Positions 1 through 5,606 of a stretch of DNA of 5,606 nt are shown here, one piece after another. Source of the DNA: Bacteroidota bacterium (GTDB lineage Bacteria > Bacteroidota > Bacteroidia > Cytophagales > Cyclobacteriaceae). The DNA lies in NCBI GenBank assembly GCA_023417955.1, contig JAEZDW010000274.1, positions 1 through 5,606 of the forward strand, read 5' to 3'. The notes under the pieces are model-generated. The model searched no databases, was not told where the DNA came from, and saw only the letters and a list, made by a program, of their open reading frames with translations. Both the position numbers and the translations under genes were made by a program. Each line of letters begins with the position of its first letter. Position 1 is the first letter of the stretch.

Positions 1-458
1 AATTTTTTATCACTTGGTTTCTTGCCACCGTGGGTATGAACTATCCACTGGTTGTCGACCTTGCGCGCGTCTATAGCCAACACGATGCATTGTGAACCGA
101 ACGCATGTGACAGGTCATCAATCAAGTCAGGGTTGCGTACAGCGGAGGAATTGATACTCACCTTGTCGGCGCCTGCCTCCAGCAATGGCGCAACGTCTGC
201 AACGCTGCTTATTCCGCCACCAACTGTAAAGGGAATGTTGATATGGCGCGCAATATCGCGCACCAGTGATGAAAACGTCTTTCTACCTTCGTTAGTCGCT
301 GATATATCGAGGAATACAAGTTCATCGGCGCCCTGTTGAGCGTAAAGCGCCCCCAGTTCGACAGGGTCGCCTGCGTCGCGTATGTTTACAAAGTTTACAC
401 CTTTGACGGTTCTTCCGTCTTTGATGTCCAGACAAGGTATAATTCGTTTTGTGAGCAT
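1..458 (-). CDS. hisF: Imidazole glycerol phosphate synthase cyclase subunit HisF (partial, N-terminal 152 residues)
   Basis: HisF is the cyclase half of the cytoplasmic HisH-HisF complex; it uses ammonia made by HisH to turn PRFAR into imidazole-glycerol phosphate and AICAR. Translating the minus strand from the ATG at 458-456 gives an open frame of 152 codons to the window edge, so roughly 100 C-terminal residues are missing. It starts MLTKRIIPCLDIKDG and shows the first half of the (beta/alpha)8 barrel. The two catalytic aspartates are at D11 (CLDIKDG) and D130 (VLAIDAR), the standard family positions. Phosphate-binding GGG is at 80-82. R5, E46 and K99 match the known ammonia-gate residues at the barrel bottom, and D98 matches the HisH-contacting residue. 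The start lies 11 bases after the hisA stop. There is no close Shine-Dalgarno; the nearest GGAGGA is about 21 bases upstream, inside hisA. The start is fixed by the conserved N-terminus. Identification is certain; only the end is unseen. Confidence 0.97.
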   Translation of the reverse strand, partial: MLTKRIIPCLDIKDGRTVKGVNFVNIRDAGDPVELGALYAQQGADELVFLDISATNEGRKTFSSLVRDIARHINIPFTVGGGISSVADVAPLLEAGADKVSINSSAVRNPDLIDDLSHAFGSQCIVLAIDARKVDNQWIVHTHGGKKPSDKK

Positions 459-469
459 TACATTTGTTG

Positions 470-1195
470 TTAATGTTGGTCCTCCAACCCACCCAGTTGC
501 CCGAGTGTGACCCTTCTTTCATAAATCGCTTTTCCGACGATTGCTCCGTCAACACCCGTTTCTGAAAGTCGTTTCAGGTCGTTTACTGAACTTACTCCGC
601 CGCTTGCCGTCAATACAATGGCCGGGTGATCTTTTAGGAGACGCTGATACAACCCCACATTTGGTCCCGAAAGCATACCATCGGTGCTGATATCGGTGCA
701 CGTCACCTGATTTATTCCATCTTTCGCATAACCGTCGACAAACTTGTCAATTGTGATTGCCGACTCTTCAGTCCAACCGCCAATCGAAATGTATTCCCCT
801 TTCACGTCCGCGCTTAGGATTATCCTACCGGGAGAGAATTGTTTACTCCAGATTTTTACAAGATCGGGACGTTTAACTGCGATGCTTCCGAGGTTAACCT
901 TTGCAACCCCCAGTTCGAGCAGACGTTCGATTTCATCAGCTGTCTTGATTCCGCCGCCGAAATCCACCGTGAGATTTGTTGCTGACGTAACTCGTTTTAC
1001 GACATCCCAGTTCATGACCTTGCCTGCCTTCGCGCCGTCGAGGTCGACCAGATGCAAGTACTTGAGCCCCGCGTGCTCAAACGACAATGCCACTGCTACA
1101 GGGTCTTCATTGTAGACCTTCTTGCTGTCATAGTCACCCTGAGTCAGTCTCACACACTTACCGTCGATAATATCGATTGCCGGGATTATTTTCAT
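470..1195 (-). CDS. hisA: ProFAR isomerase HisA
   Basis: HisA is 1-(5-phosphoribosyl)-5-[(5-phosphoribosylamino)methylideneamino]imidazole-4-carboxamide isomerase. It performs the Amadori rearrangement of ProFAR to PRFAR, the substrate of HisH-HisF. The protein is 241 residues, the usual length for this single-domain (beta/alpha)8 barrel. Its general acid/base aspartates are visible at D8 (PAIDIIDGK) and D130 (LSADVKG), with the partner threonine at T171 (DISTDG). Phosphate-binding loops are FGGGIKT at 79-85 and SGG at 198-200, followed by GKAIYE at 221-226. W141 in GGWTE corresponds to the substrate-stacking tryptophan of the family. The half-barrel symmetry with HisF is evident (both begin with IP, then D, then a DG loop). 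The ATG is 4 bases after the hisH stop; an AGGA lies only 2 bases before it, too close for a good ribosome site, so coupling to hisH translation is likely. The downstream partner is hisF. No anomalies are seen. Confidence 0.98.
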   Translation of the reverse strand: MKIIPAIDIIDGKCVRLTQGDYDSKKVYNEDPVAVALSFEHAGLKYLHLVDLDGAKAGKVMNWDVVKRVTSATNLTVDFGGGIKTADEIERLLELGVAKVNLGSIAVKRPDLVKIWSKQFSPGRIILSADVKGEYISIGGWTEESAITIDKFVDGYAKDGINQVTCTDISTDGMLSGPNVGLYQRLLKDHPAIVLTASGGVSSVNDLKRLSETGVDGAIVGKAIYERRVTLGQLGGLEDQH

Positions 1196-1199
1196 TGTC

Positions 1200-1787
1200 C
1201 TATTTTATTTGCAGGAAACTTTTTAGAACCTTTTCTCCGGCAAAGGCCGACTTCTCCGGATGAAACTGGACTGCATAGAAATTGTTTTTGTGCAATGCCG
1301 CGGAAAAAGGATTAACGTATTCGGTGATTGCGGATGAATGGGCGTTTACCGGGACGTAATAGCTGTGAACAAAGTATACAAATTCATTCTCAAGATCACG
1401 ATTAAGCCAGCTGTCGGTAAGACTAAGCCGGTTCCACCCCATATGAGGAACTTTTTTCGAGGGCGTAGGAATAAATCGTTTAACGTCCTCATCAAAAATG
1501 CCGAGGCACGTGGTATCATTTTCTTGGGAATAGCGACACATCAACTGCATGCCCAGGCATATTCCGAGCACGGGCTGCTTCAACTCCGGGATCAGTTTGT
1601 CAAGCTTTTTATCGCGAAGGAAAGCCATCGTCGTGCTTGCCTCGCCAACACCCGGAAACAAAATTTTGTCAGCCGATCTTATCTCTTCGACGTTGTCGGT
1701 TATTGAAAAATTGATTCCAAGGCGTTCAAGTGCAAATGATACTGATTGAACGTTTCCCGCATTATACTTTATGATTACGAGTCTCAT
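1200..1787 (-). CDS. hisH: Imidazole glycerol phosphate synthase glutaminase subunit HisH
   Basis: HisH is the class I (triad) glutamine amidotransferase that hydrolyses glutamine and channels ammonia through the HisF barrel. At 195 residues it is of normal length. The nucleophile elbow GICLGMQ places the catalytic cysteine at C77; the triad is completed by H176 and E178 in QFHPEKS. The oxyanion-strand motif PGVG is at 45-48. K179 in HPEKS corresponds to the lysine that pairs with HisF D98 at the subunit interface, and that aspartate is present in the neighbouring hisF. The N-terminus carries KYNAGN where many phyla have DYGxGN, a form I associate with Bacteroidota (from memory). The start codon shares one base with the hisB stop (TAATG), which indicates translational coupling; a weak AAAGG lies 9 bases upstream, inside hisB. 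Its position directly before hisA and hisF is the common HAF cluster order. Identification is certain. Confidence 0.98.
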   Translation of the reverse strand: MRLVIIKYNAGNVQSVSFALERLGINFSITDNVEEIRSADKILFPGVGEASTTMAFLRDKKLDKLIPELKQPVLGICLGMQLMCRYSQENDTTCLGIFDEDVKRFIPTPSKKVPHMGWNRLSLTDSWLNRDLENEFVYFVHSYYVPVNAHSSAITEYVNPFSAALHKNNFYAVQFHPEKSAFAGEKVLKSFLQIK

Positions 1788-1789
1788 TA
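1785..1789 (-). other. hisB-hisH TAATG stop/start overlap
   Basis: The hisB stop TAA (1789-1787) shares its last base with the hisH start ATG (1787-1785). This one-base overlap suggests re-initiation and coordinated amounts of HisB and HisH. The overlap is direct observation; coupling is inferred. Confidence 0.75.
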
Positions 1790-2902
1790 CAGTAGGCCTT
1801 TGGTTGTTGGGAGTTCATTTCCTTCGCGTTTAATCGCCATGCGTGTGGCACGGGCAAACGCTTTGAAAATAGCTTCGATTTTATGGTGCTCGTTGGTTCC
1901 CTCGGCTTTGATGTTCAGGTTACAACGCGCTGCATCGGAAAATGACTTAAAAAAATGCAGAAACATTTCTGTTGGCATCTCGCCGATTTTTTCACGTTTG
2001 AATTCCGCTTCCCAGACAAGCCACGGCCTGCCGCCAAAGTCAAGCGCAACTTGAGCGAGGCAGTCATCCATTGGCAAACAAAACCCGTAACGGCCGATAC
2101 CTCGTTTGTCGCCAAGTGCCTTCAGGAAAGCGTCACCCAGGGCCAGAGCAGTGTCTTCGATTGTGTGGTGTTCGTCAATATGCAAATCACCTTTGACTTT
2201 GACGGCAAGATCAATCTGTCCGTGTTTCGAAAGTTGATCCAACATGTGATCGAAAAATCCTAATCCTGTTTCTATGGATGATTTTCCACTTCCATCGAGG
2301 TTTATAGTGACTTCAATGTCGGTTTCTTTTGTTGTGCGTTGTACAGTTGCTATCCTGGCCGGGCGGGCAAGGTGCTCATAGATGTCTTTCCATGATGTCG
2401 TGATCAAAGCGCAGTACTCTTCAAGCCCCTTTTCGCGGATGATATTTGCGCGGCTGCCATCGTCAAGGAAGATCCCTTTCGCCCCGAGGTTTTTCGCGAG
2501 CTCAACGTCGGTGGCACGATCACCAATAACATATGAGTTTGTCAAATCGTACCCGCCTGTGAAGAACTCTTCCAACATCCCTGTTCCCGGTTTGCGGGTT
2601 GGTTTATTCTCATGTCCGAATGATCGATCCACAAAGATCTTCTCAAAAGTAACGCCTTCTTTCCGGAATGCTTCTAGCATCTTGTTTTGTGCCGGCCAGA
2701 ATGTTTCCTCAGGAAAGCTTGGTGTCCCGAGTCCGTCCTGATTTGTGACGATCACAAGCGTGTAATCGCATTCGGCCGCGATTCTGCCAAGCCACGTAAA
2801 CACGCCCGGATAGTACTCGAGTTTCTCCAGGGAGTCGATTTGCTCATCCGGTGGTTCCAGTATGAGGGTGCCGTCGCGATCGATAAATAATACTTTCTTC
2901 AT
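1787..2902 (-). CDS. hisB: Bifunctional histidinol-phosphatase / imidazoleglycerol-phosphate dehydratase HisB
   Basis: This fused enzyme catalyses two separated steps: dehydration of imidazole-glycerol phosphate (C-terminal half) and dephosphorylation of histidinol phosphate (N-terminal half). The protein has 371 residues. The N-terminal HAD phosphatase covers about 1-180: motif I DRDGT with nucleophile D8 and acid/base D10, motif II TNQ at 53-55, motif III RKP with K104, and motif IV GDRATD with D128 and D132. The dehydratase covers about 182-371: FFDHMLDQLSKHG at 216-228, DEHHTIED at 243-250 and EHHKIEAIFKAFARA at 338-352 supply the histidines and glutamates of the manganese sites. The four residues aligning with the zinc ligands of E. 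coli HisB (C92, H94, C100, C102) are D92, S94, K100 and T102, so that zinc site is absent. The region joining the domains is about 18 residues longer than I recall for the E. coli enzyme. The ATG is 6 bases after the hisC stop with no Shine-Dalgarno; MKKVLFIDRDGT is the normal family start. Confidence 0.97.
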   Translation of the reverse strand: MKKVLFIDRDGTLILEPPDEQIDSLEKLEYYPGVFTWLGRIAAECDYTLVIVTNQDGLGTPSFPEETFWPAQNKMLEAFRKEGVTFEKIFVDRSFGHENKPTRKPGTGMLEEFFTGGYDLTNSYVIGDRATDVELAKNLGAKGIFLDDGSRANIIREKGLEEYCALITTSWKDIYEHLARPARIATVQRTTKETDIEVTINLDGSGKSSIETGLGFFDHMLDQLSKHGQIDLAVKVKGDLHIDEHHTIEDTALALGDAFLKALGDKRGIGRYGFCLPMDDCLAQVALDFGGRPWLVWEAEFKREKIGEMPTEMFLHFFKSFSDAARCNLNIKAEGTNEHHKIEAIFKAFARATRMAIKREGNELPTTKGLL

Positions 2903-2908
2903 TTGTAT

Positions 2909-3961
2909 CTAGCTATATGAGTTCAGGGCATCGATTAATGATTTGTTTTCAGCCGGCGTACCAATTGTGATGCGCAAACAATCGTCACACAGTATTACAC
3001 GGGAGCGATCCCGAACAATGATTTTCTTTTCCATCAGGTATTCGTATATCCTCTTTGCTTCGCTGATTCGCACGAGCAGGAAGTTTGCGTCTGATGGATA
3101 AACCTTTTTCACGATGGGCAGTTTGCTCAGACTTCTGGCGAGAACGTCACGCTGTTCAAGGATTTCTGTCACGCACTTGTCTTTGTAACTTTTGTTGTCC
3201 AGTGCTCGAAGGACAAGTTCTTGCGTTTGCGTATTAATATTGTATGGGTACTTGATTTTGTTCAGGATAGAAATGATTTCCGCAGAGGCGTATGCCATGC
3301 CACAACGGAGTCCCGCCAGACCCCATGCCTTGGAGAACGTTTGCAGAACAACGAGGTTGGAAAACTCATTCAGTCGACTTATCCATCCTGGGAATGCAGC
3401 GAAATCTATGTAGGCTTCATCAACTACTACAATTCCGTCGAAGCCGCGGATTATTCTTTCAATTTTTTCAGCATTGAGGAGTGACGCTGTCGGATTGTTA
3501 GGACTGCAAAGGAATATCAACCGAACGGATGCATCAAGAGTTGAATTCAGGGTTTCGACGTCCAGGTCAAAATCCGGTGTAAGCAGCGCAGTTTTAACTG
3601 CGACTGCATTCACATCAGCACATACTGCGTACATTCCATACGTCGGCTCAGTGATGAGAATTGCGTCGCGATTTGGTTCGCAGAAGGCACGGATAAGGAG
3701 GTCAATCGCCTCATCGCTACCGTTTCCAAGGAAGATTTGCTCCGGTGCAGCACCCTTCATCGCTGACAATTTCTTCTTGATGCTCAACTGCAGGGGATCA
3801 GGATAACGATTGTACGACGAAGGGTAGGGGTTCTCATTCGCGTCGAGGAAAATTTCAGCCTCGCCTTTAAATTCATCGCGTGCCGACGAATATGGTTTCA
3901 TCCGGCGAATGTTATCTCGGACAAGCCGCATAACATCAAAGATCTGGTTACCACTAGTCAT
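2909..3961 (-). CDS. hisC: Histidinol-phosphate aminotransferase HisC
   Basis: HisC transfers an amino group from glutamate to imidazole-acetol phosphate, giving histidinol phosphate, the substrate of the HisB phosphatase domain. It is a cytoplasmic fold-type I PLP enzyme, 350 residues long as usual. The N-terminal substrate segment LDANENP is at 39-45. PLP contacts are GNGSDE at 79-84, Y108 in PTYGMY, N156 in SPNNPT, and D181 with Y184 in VVVDEAYIDF. The Schiff-base lysine is K211 in TFSKAWGLAGLR, with R219 as phosphate contact. The substrate carboxylate/phosphate arginine is R330 in LRITIGT. One oddity is SPNNPTAS, with Ala159 where the family most often has glycine. The start ATG overlaps the hisD stop as ATGA, and AAGGG sits 3 bases upstream, so M1 is preferred over the internal M11. 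Specificity for histidinol phosphate rather than another amino acid is inferred from the LDANENP-type sequence and the his operon location. Confidence 0.97.
   Translation of the reverse strand: MTSGNQIFDVMRLVRDNIRRMKPYSSARDEFKGEAEIFLDANENPYPSSYNRYPDPLQLSIKKKLSAMKGAAPEQIFLGNGSDEAIDLLIRAFCEPNRDAILITEPTYGMYAVCADVNAVAVKTALLTPDFDLDVETLNSTLDASVRLIFLCSPNNPTASLLNAEKIERIIRGFDGIVVVDEAYIDFAAFPGWISRLNEFSNLVVLQTFSKAWGLAGLRCGMAYASAEIISILNKIKYPYNINTQTQELVLRALDNKSYKDKCVTEILEQRDVLARSLSKLPIVKKVYPSDANFLLVRISEAKRIYEYLMEKKIIVRDRSRVILCDDCLRITIGTPAENKSLIDALNSYS
3958..3961 (-). other. hisD-hisC ATGA stop/start overlap
   Basis: The hisD stop TGA (3960-3958) and the hisC start ATG (3961-3959) share bases as ATGA. Four-base overlaps of this kind usually let a terminating ribosome re-initiate on the next gene, so HisC output is probably tied to HisD translation. 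The overlap is seen directly; the coupling is inference. Confidence 0.8.
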
Positions 3962-5259
3962 GAGCCCTTCATTGATTGTTGAATATCTTTCAACCGGACT
4001 GAAATCGCCTGACGGTGACCTTCAAGCTGCTCTGCCTCGGCCATGCGTTCAACAGCGGGGCCCAGTTTGATAAGGCCATCTGCCGTGAGTTGCTGAAACG
4101 TGATGTGTTTCATAAAGCTTTCCAGAGAAACACCGGCGTAAGCTTTCGCATAGCCGTTTGTTGGCAACGTATGATTGGTGCCAGACGCATAATCACCAAT
4201 TGCTTCAGGTGAATAGTTCCCGAGAAAAACTGATCCGGCGTTTACAATCTTGCCGGCGATCTCATCCACATTGCGGGTATTGATGATCAGGTGCTCGGGT
4301 GCGTATTCGTTTACAAATGCAATGGCAGTATCCACGTCGTTAAATGAAATAATTCTGCTGTGTGCCAGTGCTTTTTCTGCAATGTCTTTCCGGGGCAATT
4401 GTTTCAGCTGGTTCTCAATTTCTTTCTTAATGTCATTAAGGACCTTCTCATTAAGTACGACAAGAATCACCTGGCTGTCCTCACCGTGTTCCGCCTGTGA
4501 AAGGAGGTCAGCCGCAACGAACGCAGGCTTAGCTGTTTCATCAGCCATCACCAATACTTCGGAGGGACCTGCAGGCATATCAATTGCAACACCGTCTTCG
4601 AGAACCAGCTGCTTTGCTTTCGTAACGTATTGGTTACCCGGTCCAAATATCTTGTACACCTTCGGTATTGATTCGGTACCATACGCCATTGCGGCAATTG
4701 CCTGTGCGCCGCCGACTTTGAAAATGGAGGTCACTCCTACAAGGTCAGCAGCATAAAGAATAGCGGCATTGATCTTACCGTCTTTAGACGGCGGGGTACA
4801 CAATACAACTTCATTGCAACCTGCAAGACGTGCGGGAATGCCAAGCATTAGCACTGTGGAGAACAAGGGGGCGGTTCCACCAGGAATATAAATTCCGACT
4901 TTATCGATACCCACACTTTTTCGCCAGCAGGTAACGCCCGGCATAGTGTCGATCTTTACTGTGTCGCGACGTTGTGAAGCGTGAAACAATTCAATGTTTT
5001 TGGCGGCAGTCTTTATGGCTTCTTTTAAAGAAGATTCAAGGGTGTTTCTTGCAGCTTCGATTTCATAAGCATCAACCTGCAGCTGACCAATGTTCACTTT
5101 GTCAAACTGGGCTGTTATTTCATGGAGTGCATGATCCCCTGAGTTCCGCACACGGTTCATAATGTTTCGGACTGAGCCTTCGAGGAAACTCAACTCAATC
5201 TGGGGGCGTTCACAAAGTTGCGCCCACTGTTGTACTTCGGGGTTTTGATAAAGTGTCAT
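3958..5259 (-). CDS. hisD: Histidinol dehydrogenase HisD
   Basis: HisD is the zinc-dependent, NAD-linked enzyme that oxidises L-histidinol through histidinal to L-histidine, the last pathway step. The protein is 433 residues, typical of the family, which works as a homodimer in the cytoplasm. Zinc ligands are visible at Q255 and H258 (LLSQAEHG), D356 (IGDYASGTNH) and H415 (LEGHRQA). Each lies exactly four residues before its E. coli counterpart (Q259, H262, D360, H419). The catalytic pair E322-H323 is in YAPEHL. The nucleotide-binding region includes VGIYIPGG at 121-128, KVGGAQAIAAMAYGT at 181-195, FGPGN at 205-209 and MPAGPSE at 228-234. The ATG is 14 bases after the hisG stop; no Shine-Dalgarno is apparent. 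The MTLYQNPEVQQWAQL beginning fits related proteins as I remember them. Its last codons overlap the hisC start. No truncation or missing key residue is seen. Confidence 0.98.
   Translation of the reverse strand: MTLYQNPEVQQWAQLCERPQIELSFLEGSVRNIMNRVRNSGDHALHEITAQFDKVNIGQLQVDAYEIEAARNTLESSLKEAIKTAAKNIELFHASQRRDTVKIDTMPGVTCWRKSVGIDKVGIYIPGGTAPLFSTVLMLGIPARLAGCNEVVLCTPPSKDGKINAAILYAADLVGVTSIFKVGGAQAIAAMAYGTESIPKVYKIFGPGNQYVTKAKQLVLEDGVAIDMPAGPSEVLVMADETAKPAFVAADLLSQAEHGEDSQVILVVLNEKVLNDIKKEIENQLKQLPRKDIAEKALAHSRIISFNDVDTAIAFVNEYAPEHLIINTRNVDEIAGKIVNAGSVFLGNYSPEAIGDYASGTNHTLPTNGYAKAYAGVSLESFMKHITFQQLTADGLIKLGPAVERMAEAEQLEGHRQAISVRLKDIQQSMKGS
3965..3969 (-). promoter_or_regulatory. Possible Shine-Dalgarno site for hisC
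   Basis: Reading the minus strand, AAGGG occurs 3 bases before the hisC ATG, within the last codons of hisD. It is the best-placed purine-rich motif at any junction in the window and favours the overlapping ATG over the internal M11 codon. The spacing is short and Bacteroidota rely little on such sites, so its function is uncertain. Confidence 0.35.
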
Positions 5260-5273
5260 GGTGTTCGAGTAAA

Positions 5274-5606
5274 CTAGACAATCATTTTTTCAATGGGCAC
5301 TACCAGAATTCCTTCGGCGCCACACGACTTCAATAAGTCGATTTTCTCCCAGAAGTCGTTTTCATCTACTACTGAGTGCAGCGAACTCCATCCTTCCCGC
5401 GCCAGTGGCACGATGGTAGGGCTGCGCATACCTGGAATTACAGATGTGATCTTCGGGATCGCTTCGTCAGGGCAGTTCAACAGAATGTATTTGTTGTTCT
5501 TCGCTTTCTTAACAGCTTCAATTCTGAAGAGGAGTTTATCGAGAATGGCTCTTCGTTCATCTTCGAGCTGAGGGTTGGCTATAATCACTGCTTCAGAGTG
5601 AATGAC
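5274..5606 (-). CDS. hisG: ATP phosphoribosyltransferase HisG, long form (partial, C-terminal 110 residues)
   Basis: HisG starts the pathway by joining ATP and PRPP to give phosphoribosyl-ATP. Only the C-terminal part is in the window. The frame is open from the window edge (5606) and begins VIHSEAVIIANPQL. A GTG at 5588-5586 is an internal valine, not a start, because the homologous reading continues upstream of it. After the end of the catalytic region (SEAVIIANPQ, fragment residues 4-13) and a helix rich in charged residues (about 17-36), the ACT-like regulatory domain follows: KNNKYILLNCP, then IPGMRSPTIVPL, GWSSLHSVV and GAEGILVVPIEKMIV at the end. This domain is diagnostic of long-form hexameric HisG, which binds histidine for feedback inhibition and does not need HisZ. 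The stop TAG is 14 bases before hisD. The true start, promoter and any leader lie beyond the right edge. Confidence 0.96.
   Translation of the reverse strand, partial: VIHSEAVIIANPQLEDERRAILDKLLFRIEAVKKAKNNKYILLNCPDEAIPKITSVIPGMRSPTIVPLAREGWSSLHSVVDENDFWEKIDLLKSCGAEGILVVPIEKMIV

Noticed and set aside
322..555. A 77-codon minus-strand frame spanning the hisA-hisF junction.
   Set aside because: It overlaps the end of hisA and the start of hisF in another frame, and both of those are firmly identified. Its Arg/Lys/Cys-rich product looks like an out-of-frame reading of hisF.
744..1115. A 123-codon plus-strand open frame.
   Set aside because: It is antisense to intact hisA and resembles no family I know; its Ser/Arg-rich composition is typical of a complement-strand shadow.
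4250..4756. A 168-codon open frame on the plus strand.
   Set aside because: It lies wholly inside hisD on the opposite strand. HisD here has every expected catalytic and zinc residue, and the antisense translation is a low-complexity Ser/Ala-rich sequence with no recognisable domain.
5260..5273. A promoter or terminator in the hisG-hisD gap.
   Set aside because: The gap is only 14 bases, with no hairpin and no room for promoter elements; it reads as an ordinary intra-operon spacer.
5586..5588. GTG as a start codon of a short 104-residue gene.
   Set aside because: The frame stays open upstream to the window edge, and the residues there (VIHSEA) continue the normal HisG sequence, so this is an internal valine of a partial hisG.
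1..5606. A hidden novel system, CRISPR array, RNA gene or mobile element.
   Set aside because: Nearly every base is accounted for by seven contiguous, intact or edge-truncated his genes on one strand; I saw no repeat array, tRNA-like structure or transposase sequence.

Overview
The window is the interior of a compact histidine biosynthesis operon, read entirely from the minus strand. In transcription order it holds the 3' end of hisG, then complete hisD, hisC, hisB, hisH and hisA, and finally the 5' part of hisF, which runs off the left edge. Neighbouring genes are separated by at most 14 bases, and two junctions overlap (hisD/hisC by 4 bases, hisB/hisH by 1). No stretch is long enough to hold a promoter, terminator, RNA gene or mobile element. 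The operon's promoter and leader, the first part of hisG, the rest of hisF, and hisI/hisE lie outside the window or are not seen.

The organism is most likely a member of the Bacteroidota. Supporting signs are the long-form HisG with its C-terminal regulatory domain, the bifunctional HisB (HAD phosphatase fused to dehydratase), the HisH N-terminus with KYNAGN, and strong Shine-Dalgarno motifs missing before most starts. The resemblance of the proteins to Bacteroidota homologues is from memory and was not checked by a search. Order or family cannot be assigned.

The genes cover most of the pathway. HisG makes phosphoribosyl-ATP and carries the feedback domain. HisA isomerises ProFAR to PRFAR. 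HisH and HisF convert PRFAR plus glutamine to imidazole-glycerol phosphate (IGP) and AICAR. The C-terminal half of HisB dehydrates IGP, HisC transaminates the product, the N-terminal half of HisB removes the phosphate, and HisD oxidises histidinol to histidine. Only the HisI/HisE steps (hydrolysis of PR-ATP and PR-AMP) are absent; a hisIE gene just beyond hisF would be expected.

All visible catalytic residues are intact and there are no frameshifts. I do not see a previously undescribed system here. The points most worth a second look are in HisB: the four zinc-binding positions of the E. coli phosphatase domain are all substituted, and the inter-domain region is longer than in E. coli HisB.
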